A stretch of 64,000 nucleotides of DNA, from positions 84,924,895 to 84,988,894 of the forward strand of contig OY294044.1 in the NCBI GenBank assembly GCA_958510825.1, in the 5' to 3' direction. The position numbers and the translations under genes are program-made. The stretch comes from Brachypterus glaber (taxonomy: Eukaryota; Arthropoda; Insecta; Coleoptera; Kateretidae). Each line of letters opens with the position of its first letter. Position 1 is the stretch's first letter. Shown here in pieces: positions 45,741-57,936 of the stretch. The notes below the pieces were generated by a model that made no database searches, had not been told where the DNA came from, and saw nothing but the letters and a program-made list of their open reading frames with translations.

Positions 45741-46707
45741 TAACGCAGATCAAAAAAAGTTTTTCTACGATCTAATAGAAAAGTTCACATTTCTACATAA
45801 ACAAATGAAGTTTTCTGACCACAAAATATCCTATTTCTTAGCTTTTTACTTTCCCGCACGTTACCATGGCAGCGCGCGGGAAAGTACATTTTTTCGCGCG
45901 CACAGTGTAGGCAACCGGCATGCCGCGGCCTGCCAATCGTAAAACAAAAACTATATACGACAAGATGCTGGCCTGCCATTTTTTTAATATGACATTATTA
46001 TTTATTTCTTGTTAAAAATATGTTTATAAGAGAAAAAAAAATTGCGTATGATCCAAGGACGAGAAATAATGTTGCTCGGTCGCATACAGAGATTGAGATA
46101 TATTCCTCGTCTTTGGATCATACGCTATTTTTTTTTCGCTTCTAAACATATTTTAACACAAAAAGGTAAAAGTAATAGGTAAAATTAGTTTTAATTTGGT
46201 TCTGTCAGTTATCTGACAATTTTCCATAAGGGGCCAACAAAATTTTGTTTTTGTTTTTTCAAGCACAACCGCTATACAATTTTTCAAAAGGGAACGCCGA
46301 AGTAAAACAAAAGACAAACTGTTAACAAAATTGTCACTTTTAACTTAACAGTTCTAACCGAACAATGTCACTTTGGAATACAAGCAAATAAAAAAATAGT
46401 TCATTATATTTTAGCGATGGATGCGCTACACAAAAATTTAAAAGATTTTGATAAGCTTTGTATAATAATTAAAGTTAAATAATAAGACATAAATAAATTG
46501 TAAATAAAGAATTAGTATGTTAAATAAATTAATATTTTTTAAATTAATTTTTATTAAGGATTTATTCCCGGCATAGAAAACTTTTCTCTGAGCTGCGAAT
46601 TAAAAAAAGATTTATAACAAAAAAAAAGTTTCTTACTCTGACAGTTTACCAACTTTCAGGAATTTTTAAGATCAAAAACAAAATCAAAAAACATATTGTG
46701 TTAAAAA
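45741..46707. repeat. 967-bp direct duplication inside the TIR element, unit 1
   Basis: Starts TAACGCAGATCAAAAAAAG and includes the GC-rich hairpin CTTTCCCGCACG/GCGCGCGGGAAAG (about 45849-45883), the foldback at 46011-46154 (GCGTATGATCCAAGGACGAG and its complement) and the inner part of the right arm. Unit 2 follows directly at 46708-47674. By eye the two units are identical. Confidence 0.9.
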
Positions 46708-47674
46708 TAACGCAGATCAAAAAAAGTTTTTCTACGATCTAATAGAAAAGTTCACATTTCTACATAAACAAATGAAGTTTTCTGACCACAAAATATCCTA
46801 TTTCTTAGCTTTTTACTTTCCCGCACGTTACCATGGCAGCGCGCGGGAAAGTACATTTTTTCGCGCGCACAGTGTAGGCAACCGGCATGCCGCGGCCTGC
46901 CAATCGTAAAACAAAAACTATATACGACAAGATGCTGGCCTGCCATTTTTTTAATATGACATTATTATTTATTTCTTGTTAAAAATATGTTTATAAGAGA
47001 AAAAAAAATTGCGTATGATCCAAGGACGAGAAATAATGTTGCTCGGTCGCATACAGAGATTGAGATATATTCCTCGTCTTTGGATCATACGCTATTTTTT
47101 TTTCGCTTCTAAACATATTTTAACACAAAAAGGTAAAAGTAATAGGTAAAATTAGTTTTAATTTGGTTCTGTCAGTTATCTGACAATTTTCCATAAGGGG
47201 CCAACAAAATTTTGTTTTTGTTTTTTCAAGCACAACCGCTATACAATTTTTCAAAAGGGAACGCCGAAGTAAAACAAAAGACAAACTGTTAACAAAATTG
47301 TCACTTTTAACTTAACAGTTCTAACCGAACAATGTCACTTTGGAATACAAGCAAATAAAAAAATAGTTCATTATATTTTAGCGATGGATGCGCTACACAA
47401 AAATTTAAAAGATTTTGATAAGCTTTGTATAATAATTAAAGTTAAATAATAAGACATAAATAAATTGTAAATAAAGAATTAGTATGTTAAATAAATTAAT
47501 ATTTTTTAAATTAATTTTTATTAAGGATTTATTCCCGGCATAGAAAACTTTTCTCTGAGCTGCGAATTAAAAAAAGATTTATAACAAAAAAAAAGTTTCT
47601 TACTCTGACAGTTTACCAACTTTCAGGAATTTTTAAGATCAAAAACAAAATCAAAAAACATATTGTGTTAAAAA
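46708..47674. repeat. 967-bp direct duplication inside the TIR element, unit 2
   Basis: Exact-looking repeat of 45741-46707, after which the outer part of the right arm continues to 48453. Unit 1 ends within the right arm, so the duplicated block spans the centre of the element plus part of one arm. Apparent identity means either a very recent event or an assembly artefact. Confidence 0.9.
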
Positions 47675-49150
47675 AAAATAAAAATAGTTTTTGATGTTAA
47701 AGTCTTAGTATTTAACGTAAGCTAACGTTTACACCAGAAAAAAACGCCTACAAAATATATAGAAATAAAAAAGTAATAAAATTGTGGACTTGCGCCTTTT
47801 TTGAAAAAAACCAACAATTAATTATTTTGTTTTTTTCTTAAAATGAAGCATTTGACCTAAACTATTAAAAACATATAAAAAATAATATGTGCCTTTTTTT
47901 GTAAAACAGCTATTTCCAGCACAATTCCTCATTGTCGTAAAAATTTAAAATGGCTAAAGTATATAGTAAACCTAATTTGCCCAGAATAAATTTTACGTCA
48001 TTGAAAAAAGGACACTTAGAAGTACATTTGACCAAAATTTGAGAAAAATCGTAGGGGGGGCACTTTACGAAAAATCGGGTTAAACATAGTTATAAAAAAA
48101 CGTAAAAAAATATTTTTGAAGTAGAAGAAGAGCAGAAACCCACTATTAAAAAAAATTATAAAAAATTCAAGATTTTCATCTAAGATTACATGGGTGCACC
48201 AAATTTCATCAAATTTGGATTAAAATTGTCAGACTTATAGTAATAAATTGAAAATAAAGCTGTTTTCTTTATCGTCAAAAATTGAAAAATTACAAAATTT
48301 TAAAAAAATCATATCTCAGCCAAAAAATTTTTTTAAACTCTTTTTTTTTGCATAAGGCTTTTAGTATTAGAGTAGTGATAATATAAAAAAAGTTTAACGG
48401 AAATCCGTGACATTCAATCACCAAGGTGGTATGGATTCGTACAGAAATACCCCTATAAGTCTCAGTAAAAAATTTGCTTTAAATTATATGATTTTTATAG
48501 TTTAATTTGATTATTACATTTTACATTTTACACTAATTTTTTACAGTTCAGCAAATTTAGACTAACGTTATTCTATTCCATGTAAGTATTGTTTTTTTAT
48601 TTTAAATAATTGACCAGATCGCGAAATAAAAAAATCACCACGTGAGGAAGACTAATCTAGTTGCAAGGCGTCCTTGCTTTTATGAACACATGTACATATC
48701 GCAAAGTGAAAACTAAACTGTCACAACTTAAAAAACACAACTATCGGGAAATCGCGAAAATAAAAAAGTCCTTACTTTGGGTGGCAATATGGTGTTCGTG
48801 AAAGGAAATAAAATAAGATATTTTATAATTGTACCCATTTCAATTTATCATTCTATTATTTTATGACATAAACTTTACATTGTTTTGTTAATTTACTAAT
48901 AAATTAGAAAAAGTTTGGGTTGTGACACTTTATGTTTTAAACATATTGCTCACTGTTAACAATTAATAAGAACAAAACGACATTTTTTAGTAATGTCAGT
49001 TTAAGGCATCTAAGAGTTTTTTAAAAAATCGACAACTCAAAAAGACGTTTTGTAAGAAAAGTAGATTAAAATACACCTACTTGAGGAATATAATACACCC
49101 TTTTTGAGATATGCATGCCATTTTATATAAAAAAATCATAACTATCACCT

Positions 49151-50238
49151 CGTAGGGGAGACTGTTGTACCTTGATAAGGGGTCGTCCATAAAATACATC
49201 ATACAAATTGACCACAATTCATACACTTTATACCCCGTTTCTCGCGTTATTAAAGGATGTAGAGATTTCATATTTTGGCTACTCCACCCAATAGGGGGGG
49301 GGGTGTTAGGGGGGGGGGGTAGCCAAAATATAAAGTCTCTACAGCCTTTAATAACTCGAAAACCGGGGTATGAAGTGTATGAATTTTGCTCAGTATGTGT
49401 GACGTATTTTATGGATGACCCCTAATAGTGTACCTTGACTCACCCTTCATTTTCTTGTGAGATGCTGCTATCTACGTGACAATGTTTACTCAGTAGAGTG
49501 GCTTTCCATGTGCTATTGTTTTCAAGTAAGATAGAAATACAATTTTTTAGCTCAAAAAGTAACAACTTATGGTTTTACTCTTTATTTTTTTACAAGTTGA
49601 CGATTGTGTTTTTTGCTGCTTATTGGTGAGTAATTTGTTATGCCATATTTCAGTTTTAAACATAAGCTAAAATGTTGAGAAGCTTACTTTTGGAAAGACA
49701 ACGTCCTGTAACACTGATCAATGATTATAGGTAGACTGTTCTAGTTTTAAAGTTAAATGATTTAGTTAACTAATTTTGAGTACAATTTAATTTACATACC
49801 CAATTTTTCTATTGCCTATTAATTTTAAGTTATAAATTTCATATTGTAACTTCTTGTAAATATGTATACAAATAAAATAGGGTATACTTTAACACAATAT
49901 TGCAATCTTATTTCTTTTTGTAATGAAACAATAAAATACAAATTTCTGTATAAAAATGTTGTTTTTAATACATATTATCTTCCTTACAGGTGCATAACGT
50001 TGATGGCCCAAGGTACACTAGGATGTGATCAGTGGTACATTATGGTCTTGTACCATTAGCATTACAATAAAATATAAATATATATATGTTTCTATAACTG
50101 ATTAATATTTAAATTCTCAAAAAATAAATAGTATGTAGGAATAATGGTGTTATTTTTCCGTTGTTATATTTTAAAAAATAGCTTTAAGAAAAATATAAAA
50201 GTAAATTTTGATCCAAGGTACAACAGTCTCCCCTACGT
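49151..50238. mobile_element. Candidate 1.09-kb element with 24-bp inverted ends
   Basis: CGTAGGGGAGACTGTTGTAC at 49151 is matched perfectly by its complement GTACAACAGTCTCCCCTACG ending at 50238; the exact match covers 24 bp. The target duplication is unclear. The right part is unique to copy B because the tandem duplication ends at 49660. No transposase in the interior; the small open frames lack domains. Family not assigned. Confidence 0.6.
49179..49422. mobile_element. 244-bp MITE, TAA target duplication
   Basis: Arms of about 105 bp beginning GGGGTCGTCCATAAAATAC and ending GTATTTTATGGATGACCCC, around a C/G-run core (ACCCAATAGGGG). Flanked by TAA at 49176-49178 and 49423-49425. Copy A retains only the right half (about 43385-43478). 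Both strand frames here (49077-49271 minus, 49165-49425 plus) come from the palindrome. Confidence 0.85.
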
Positions 50239-50239
50239 T

Positions 50240-50871
50240 TCGTCACAGGAAATGTGTCTATTAAGAAGAAACATTTGTGTCAAAGTCGGCAGAGCGCTAA
50301 TATCTCGGATAATAGCAAAACTAGTGGTCATTTCTATCGATAGATGGCATAATTTTATGCCGTTTTAGCAAAAAAAGCTTAAAATTGATAAATTTGTAAG
50401 TTGTGATAGATTAGTTCTCACTGTGGGATATGTACATATGTTTGACGCTTCTCCTATGTTTTAAATTCTTTAATATTATTAAAAATACTGTCTACCTTAA
50501 ATCAAATACACTAATAAAATAAATCGAATCCTGGGTATATCAATGGTAGCAGAGCTCTTGCTGGTCAGCCATATGGGCTTCGCGGCAAAAAAAACTTTCA
50601 AAAAAAATAAATTTTGCTAACATATTTTGTTTTTTTTTGTTGCTAACTTATAAAATGACCCTGTTAACAGTGTTATCGATCTTAAAACGTTTTCCAAGAG
50701 CAACTATTTTAATAAAAACTTAATTTAACTAAACAATATACTAGAACACTAAACAATGGTAAATTATCAGTAGTAATATCATAAGTGCATGTTGAATTAT
50801 CGATATTACCTTATGATATAAGGTTTTTTATGTAAATATTGACTGTTTGTAATAGCCTTAGCTAAATAAAC

Positions 50872-50950
<79 letters not shown>

Positions 50951-52300
50951 AAAAATATTTTGCTTGACAATTGTTTGAGTGCATTTTTCGTGTTACAAAA
51001 TTCCGAGACCTCAAGTCGAGGAATTTTGACCAAAATTGCACTAAATTTTCCTTAAGCAAAATATTTTTTTATATACAGTTATAGAATTATGTATAATTCA
51101 CGAATGGTATTTTGAAAGATTATTTCACAAACAAAATAAGGTATAGGTAAAGTATATAATTTTACAATGTTTTATGTTGTTTCATATTTAAATTAAAAAT
51201 TTAAGAACTAAACAACAATATTACTTTACAACTATAATTAAAAATTTTAATCTCAAATTTCCCGCTCTTTTTAAATCCACGATGTTCACTTGTTCCCGAA
51301 TGTTGCCAAGTCTAAAATTTGCTCGAGGGATATTTTATGCTTCAGATTATTCCAATAAAATAGTTGTTATCACATATATTAGCATTTAAATAAATATTAT
51401 TGCTGTTTTTGTTTAAAAAGTTTAGTTTTCAACTGAAAATAAATAAAATAACGGGTTTTTCCACCCGTAAAAAAACAATTTCCTATCGGATTTTAATAAA
51501 CTGTAACAACGCTGTACTGGTACCAGCGAAGTCATTTGATGTTTTGATTTCCGTAATTCTTTACTACAAATATATTTTTAATAAATAATTATTTAAATTA
51601 GTTTTTAGTGGCCTGTTTTTAACACGAAGATTCAATTAAATAAATAAAAATTTATGAATATCAGTGATTTAAATCTTTTAAGATGGAAAGTGCAAAAATA
51701 TAATATATTATCTGAAATTAATTAGGGTTTATACCTAGAATGTTTTGGTAATAAAATAAGCATTTATATTGCTTATCAATAAAAATAAATTAACTAAAGG
51801 TAAGCTTCACAAATTAAAAACACATTTTGCAAAAATATAACATTTATTGAGATGTCAGTAACTGTCAGTTTCTTCTTTCCATAGTAACCAAGCGATAATT
51901 GCACATATGCAAAAATTATCAGATTCATTTTGATCTGATTGTTCAAGAAACTAAAAATGCAAGGTTTTGATGGGCCTATATATTGTTTGTGAAATAGTCA
52001 GCAAAAACGTGCCTGTATGCCCTTAAAGCACGTTGAAACTCGAATAAAATTATTAGTGGTTTTCAGACACAACTTTCCACTTTTATATCATACTCTAAAG
52101 TACATTGTAAACTATATATAGTCTAGAGTTTTTTGTAAAGGGATTGTTCAGACCACTTTTATTTAATTAAAAGTTGTTTTATCTAGAGTCACTCTATTTA
52201 GCTAAGCGAAACTCCGGGACGGGTATAAAACAGCAGCCAGCTCTCCCCAATAATTTTCCAAATCGCCAAAAGTTAGCTGTGAGATGGCAAAATTTTAACA
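50240..52300. other. Non-coding stretch with (TTA)n microsatellite
   Basis: No recognisable gene. The dominant feature is about 25 tandem TTA trinucleotides at 50871-50949, preceded by TAGCTAAATAAACG, a context that resembles the tail of a LINE whose body is not recognisable. The 65-codon minus-strand frame with 24 Asn is the translation of this microsatellite. Confidence 0.6.
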
Positions 52301-52304
52301 GTTA

Positions 52305-52345
52305 TTTATAATACAAGGGCGAAAAGTTAAATTTTTCGATCGAGT
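52305..52345. repeat. Left arm of an inverted repeat split by the solo LTR
   Basis: TTATAATACAAGGGCGAAAA and GTTAAATTTTTCGAT match the complement of 54640-54685 (CGAAATTTAACTTTTTGGCC, GTGTATTATAAAA). The solo LTR sits between the arms. A related small hairpin (GGGCGAAAAA...TTTTCGCCC) lies at 55207-55266. Confidence 0.6.
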
Positions 52346-52363
52346 AGGTTTTTAGAAGCCGAG

Positions 52364-54598
52364 TGTAGCAATTGAAAATTTCTACTTTATTTTTCTTAAT
52401 TTTTATTATCGTATAAATACCTTTAGATTATTATAGCACATAATACAGATTATCTTTGTCTGAATAAGGCACAACATTGTTTTTTGGATAAATAACTTTC
52501 TTCGTTTATCGAAACCCCTATTTTGATGCAATTCACTTATGTGGTCATATATTCTGTTGTTAATGTTTCATATTGTTCCAATAGATGTTTCTCACTAAGT
52601 TTTACCTAAAAACAATGAACATGTGTCTTAGAATATTTGTTTTTGATAATTTTATGGCTATATTCTTGAAATTAAAAATATGTATTTTTGATTTATTGAT
52701 CCATATCTTTTTGCTAAATTAGGTTAATATATTTCTATTCATAGATAATTAACATTAATACAAAGATATCTCACCTTTCTATTCCATAGTTATTGAGAAA
52801 TTAAGGTTTCTGTAATATTTTTCATATCGTGTTTTTTTTTTGTTATTATGTCTCCAATAGATGTAATACTTTCACAAATGATTGGAGCACACATATAATA
52901 AAGATACTTTATTATTTTTATCTCTGATTATTAAATTAATTAACTTTTGTAATGTTTTTAATTTCAATTTTTAGGTTATAAATGTCAAAAAGGTCATATC
53001 AACAGTGTTACCGTGGTTTATCGGTTATCTCTCACATTTTTGTGGATCGACGAATTCCGTCCGGTTACATGATGTAAACGGTGTGGTTACGTCATTTCCT
53101 ATCTCTTAAAATTATCGTTGGATGTTATTGGTTGTTATTTTCCATTATTAAGTAATATACCATAACATATTCTCTGTAATACCATTTATTATCTTTCTAA
53201 AAATATGTATTTTTTTAAAAATATACATCCGACAACGTCGCAAAAATTTCTGATAAAAAAGCGCAAAACCTGATGCGTAGTAGAAGGGCATGACATTTGC
53301 TTTTCGAGTCTGAATTTTAGCATTCATGTTTCGAATTTTCTTTTAGTGATTTTAATTATCTAATTAGGTAAGGAAATTTCTTTTTAAATTATCCTTTATC
53401 AAGCTCTTTACAATTTGTGAAATTCACTTTGTGTTTCTCTTAATTTTTAGATGTACAATGAGTCCATTGATTTGGCCATGTGCGTACGTGTCTAAGAAGA
53501 ATCCCTTAAAATAAGGTAACTGGTTTTTCTTTAAATTATTTCCTTTTGTATTGATCGTAAATTGTTGCTCTATGAGTTATATTAGAAGAAACATGTAATT
53601 AATACCTGTTTTTCTAATAGGGTTCTTCGTATGGATATCTTCGTAAGGATATTAGAAGATACCTGCCCATGTGGTATATTTGAGGTTATCTCCTGTATGA
53701 ATCACGTCATGCATATCGTTTTTCCCATCAACCAGGTGATACCATGTTGTTCATCGAATTCCAAAATAAGCAGCTACCAAACATAGGTATGAGTTCCTAT
53801 CACGATGAAGAAGTCATAACCTACCACCTATCTGTGCAGTTCTTGGTGAAACCGATGAGAACGTAGTATTGTCTGTGTCCAATGTTAGGTAACACTTTAC
53901 CTCAATATCACGTGAGTTTCGAAAACTATATCGTACCTCCTATCGACATATTTTTTTAAAAACAACTTTAATTTTTCTATTGAAACGCATGGAGCGTTTA
54001 AGTTTATTATTATCGTGACTATTTAAATAAGTGCTTAACACATATTTTCAATTAATTGCAATTTATAATTTTTTTTATTACATTTAAGTAAGTTTACCTG
54101 TGTGTAACCCAAAACATATATATATGTATATATATATTTGTGAACCTCGAATAACGTTATTCAAGAGTATATTTATTTTGTACTTTTCCACAGCAGATTA
54201 TTATTATTATTATAACAGGTAAACCAAAAACATTTCTCTCATTTTAATACCTATCCCTCAAAGTTAATAGTTAATCTAAAAAGTATACTAATACTCACCA
54301 ATAATGGTTGATTTTTAGATCATTTATCAATCATTAAAATAATATACATTGTAGTGTACGATGATCTTGGCGCCCATATCAACAATCTATCTGTAAGTAT
54401 TTCTAACCGTTTATAACCCACAACCCTGCTCGCCGATGAAAAGCTGCCGTTGCAAGTGTGACTTGAGTTTTCTTTTAATCTGAAAATTATCTAATTTCTT
54501 TTGTTCCTAACTTTATCTTTGTATCTTACCAGTATTAATTTTTGACTAATGCTCAATTTTCCTATAAATATCAGATTAGGGAAAACCTGCTAGTTACA
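52364..54598 (+). mobile_element. Solo LTR of the same gypsy family
   Basis: About 2,235 bp, starting TGTAGCAATTGAAAATTTCT and ending CTAGTTACA, colinear with the LTRs at 6840 and 16088 but with clearly more substitutions and small indels (for example around 53248-53290). It is flanked by CGAG at 52360-52363 and 54599-54602, a 4-bp target duplication normal for gypsy integrase. No internal region remains, so LTR-LTR recombination removed it. It is older than the 6.8-21.5 kb element. Confidence 0.93.
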
Positions 54599-54639
54599 CG
54601 AGGGCCTGCCGATAGGGCCGGCCCGAGGGTAATAAACAT

Positions 54640-57280
54640 ACGAAATCGAAATTTAACTTTTTGGCCGTGTATTATAAAATATTTTTTAATAAATATAATA
54701 AATTATTAAAATATACTTAATTTTAAAGTGCAAAAAATATTTTTTAGTACTGTCTTATTGCTTATCTAGTTATCAATGACAAATTGCTGTCCAGTCGAAT
54801 CGCTACAACAACAATTGAATCGTTTCTTTTGCTTGAGGTTTCATTTTCAAATTAAAAAAGCTATAGCTTGGTTATTATTTTCTGTTAAAATGTGTCTGTT
54901 GTGAAAATAATACTTGTGAAACCGTTCTATGAATATTATAAACATTGAAAGTGATTTTACAATTAAAATTTTGTGTTTTTAATTTATTTTAGTGGGCGAA
55001 TACAGATTAATCAGTTGACATATATTTTGAGGTTATGTTATGGATTTTTTTTTATTTTGTATGAAATGATTGTAATAACTGTATCTGGTCAAAAAGAACG
55101 GTTAGTTCAAGATCAAAAGTGAACAAAAGGTGATATTTCTTTATTAATATTACAGTAAAGATAAAGCTTCTTCTTTTAAAAAGCTTAAAAATAACAAGTT
55201 TTAGTTAGCGGGCGAAAAAAACTTTTTGGCCCTAGGGCCACAAAGTTCAACTTTTCGCCCGTAAAACATGAACAAAAAGTGTCGCTTTTAGAATCAATAG
55301 AATAAAAATACTTTTTTGCACGATCGGGTAATTTGACGTGTTTACTAGCCTAATTATGACAGCAGTAGGTTATGTTTATAAATTGCTGATCGTTTAGTAA
55401 ATTACTTATCAATCAGGAGGCGGTAGTTAAATAATTAACTAATTTTTAATTTTTATAGCTTTAAATTAGTTTTTATTAAAGTTAAATATAAAATTATAAT
55501 TATAATTGAAACAATAACTGTTCAAACTTGAGCAGCAGTGTGGCGGCTGCAATCCCCACTCCAGACTATAAACTGTTGCCGCAACACTGCCAGTAAATTT
55601 GACTGCATGCAGCCAATTTACACTGCAGTGTTTCTGCAACAGTTTTTTGAAGGTTATGTTTAATTTAAAAATCAAAATTTGACGTTTTATTCAATAAATA
55701 AGCAATATATATATAGTTATTTCTTTTCCAATGATATAGCGATTTTCTCAAAAATTTACTTTCAAACTGGCGCCGATTGCCTTTTTCAGTTAATTAATAA
55801 TTGAAATTTGGCGAAGGCGTACTCCCTAGATATATTGGTTCGAAAGTCAATTAAAGCCGGTGGTTCCCTCTACTACTAGCCCACACAAGTCCTGGACTTA
55901 GGGGATGCTTAATTAAGTAGAATATTACGAGGTTAAAAATAAACAAAAAAAAAACTGTAACTTAAAAGTCCAAACCATTTTCATGCTGATCTTTGTATTT
56001 TTCGGGTATAATTGCAAAACATCTTGTATTCAACGCACCTTAAAGTTCAAAATTATCATCTTGACGCATTTTTTACAAAAAATGTTTATTTTACAAAGAT
56101 ATTAATTGGCACACAGGACAAACGTCAAACAAAATTAGGAATTTAGCATTGTTTATTATCCGTATCAACCCGTTGTTAGGGTTTAATTTTATCAAAGGTA
56201 ATGACTTAATTTTTACAATGAAATAAATTTTACGTTTTAATTTCACTTTTATAAAAATGATATTGTTTATTTTGATGGGTCGTGCAATCTCCAAAATAAT
56301 CCTCAACCGGTAAAATGCACTTACTGCCCTTAATACTTATATAACTATAATAAATGTTTATCCTTTATTAATACGGCAATTTCATTTTTTTTAAATCTCG
56401 ATCCCGAAAAAGCGTGTCTTTGGTAAAATATCTTAGGCTGTAAGCCTCTATAAGTGTACCTACCTAAACAAAATGCTGATAAAATCAATATTAGAAAAAA
56501 ACAAATGTCAAATGTAACGTCATTTTAGACGACATATATTACTTACTGCCCTTTACTGTAACAAGGCAGAATAGTACTAAATAACATAAATATTTCCAAA
56601 CTTTTGTACCTTAACTGTTTTTTTCTTTTCATACTCTTACGACGCTAGATAGAAAGACTCTAGTTTTATCACGACAGTCTTGTACAGAAAGCTAGAGATA
56701 AAATTAAAAAGTTTGAATAAAAATCTGCTTTACATTTTACCAGAATTTTTATGTTGTAAATGTTTTACTTTTTTGCTCCTTCCAGGTTAATAAAATTAAA
56801 TCTACATGTATACTAAAATAAACTACAGTAAATTATCTATGTAAACATTTTTATCCAAGAACTTTAGTTAGAAAACCTTACAAAGAAACAAAAATGTAGA
56901 TTTATTATTATGCTCAATGAAGGTAGGCAACCATTAATTCGCGTTGGTCTATTGCTGGTGGTGTGTTTTATAGTTGACGCATTTCCGAATATGGCGCTTC
57001 GACATTTCCTTTAAATCTTTAAAGTTTACGTTGCAAAATGTATGGCTGAAGAACTGAGTTAGATCCTCAGGGATTATATTATTTTCCACCCATCCATGTG
57101 CGATGGTGATCATGGCATGTGCCTGGTTTTTCCAGGTAATTAGTACTATAAATTCATTATTTCTAACGTTACTTATTTTATATTGTGTTTTTCCAGTTTT
57201 ATTAGTTTATTACACCTTACACTGGTACTTCTACTTAACATTCCCTTTGCGCCCTACGATCATTGAGCTCCATTACATAA
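54640..57280. other. Non-coding stretch, no gene seen
   Basis: Begins with the right arm of the inverted repeat split by the solo LTR (to about 54685) and includes the GGGCGAAAAA hairpin at 55207-55266. The rest is AT-rich without recognisable coding sequence. A 65-codon hydrophobic frame at 57103-57300 spans a CAG/GTAATT and TTTTTCCAG pair that could be an intron of about 60 bp, but nothing else supports a gene. Confidence 0.45.
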
Positions 57281-57284
57281 ATCC

Positions 57285-57460
57285 CCCCAAATGGAAATAA
57301 GTTAAAAAAATAGCAAACTTAGGTGATGATAAATCATGTGAGCAAAGGGTATGTAAAATTCAAAACCTCTGAGAACGAAATCCTAAAGAGCAATTTGCAA
57401 ATTCTTATGCACAATTCTAATAGAGTTTTTGTTGCTGATTTCGAAAATAAAATTATCTGG
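57285..57460. repeat. Outer inverted arm, left
   Basis: TCCCCCCAAATGGAAATA, TTCAAAACCTCTGAGAACGA and ACAATTCTAATAGAGTTTTT match the complement of 61740-61990. The right arm has an extra segment of about 70 bp. The arms bracket repeat R1 and the transposon inside it, so an older TIR element may have carried R1. Confidence 0.65.
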
Positions 57461-57692
57461 ATTTCATTTCCGGTATCCAACTGAAGACTAGTTTTTAAGA
57501 CATCTGCAATGGCGATTTAGTGTTGCTGTTTAAGACTATTTTGGGCAGTATATGTCATATTTAGCAAAACTGACAAACACATAGGCATAATAATAATAAA
57601 ATTTACGTTAAATTTATAAAAACTGCTTAACAAAGATAACTTCGCCTACTTTTAAACATCATCAACCATAAATTTAACTTTAATTTAAACTA

Positions 57693-57774
57693 GAAAAAAC
57701 TTTTTTCTACTACTGCTTTAGAATGTAAGCAAATACACACAATTTTCAAACACAGAATGAATCCATTCTAGCTC
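57693..57774. repeat. Repeat R1, second copy, left part
   Basis: Matches 36317-36387 (TACTGCTTTAGAATGTAAGC-like start, CAGAATGAATCCATTCTAGC). It stops at TCTAGCTCTA, where the DNA transposon is inserted, and resumes at 61021. Confidence 0.85.
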
Positions 57775-57936
57775 TACTATCGGTGACAAATGAACTGATA
57801 CGTGTGTTTCAGGTCTAATTAAAAAAAACTACCCCTTAAAAAAAATTCAAAAAAATATATGTTGATATTTAGCTATATCTGCATAGTATTATGAAGTTTC
57901 AAAAAATTTATTCCACTCGTTTATTTATAATTCATA

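Larger units (their letters stand above)
44606..48453. mobile_element. 3.85-kb long-TIR element, TA target site
   Basis: Inverted arms of about 1.05 kb (44606-45660 and about 47400-48453), ending GGGTATTTCTGTACGAATCC and its complement. The undamaged site in copy A (near 42326, GCTTATAAGTCTC) shows that the insertion duplicated TA: left GCCTA, right TATAAGTCTC. It carries no transposase; the paired 64-codon frames are identical by duplication, not by selection. Within it lie a 967-bp tandem duplication and an internal hairpin. TA targeting suggests Tc1/mariner-type mobilisation, but foldback elements of other classes are possible. Confidence 0.88.
43716..49660 (+). repeat. Tandem duplication, right copy (B), interrupted
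   Basis: Same order of blocks as 41363-43715: a GGGCCACCCTGTAGTAGG start, the GTGTACGCGGGGGC block near 43947, the Penelope-like motif, the CACCACGTGAGGAAGACTAA block near 48636, and a TATGCCATATTTCAGTTTTA end. It is split at 44605 by a 3,848-bp TIR element and shows its own small deletions. The junction between A and B falls in AAATAAATAAAAAAG, so AT-rich sequence may have mediated the duplication. Confidence 0.85.

Noticed and set aside
45785..46946. Two identical 64-codon minus-strand frames (45785-45979, 46752-46946)
   Set aside because: Identity is fully explained by the 967-bp tandem duplication; no domain, and the frame lies over a GC hairpin.
49077..49425. Overlapping frames on both strands near 49.2 kb that look similar to each other
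   Set aside because: They are the two strands of a palindromic MITE (49179-49422).
50862..51059. Poly-asparagine protein on the minus strand
   Set aside because: It is the translation of the (TTA)n microsatellite at 50871-50949.
57103..57300. Hydrophobic 65-codon frame with a possible ~60-bp intron (CAG/GTAATT to TTTTTCCAG)
   Set aside because: Only one candidate intron, no domain, no partner exons, and the 3' end runs into the inverted repeat arm at 57285.
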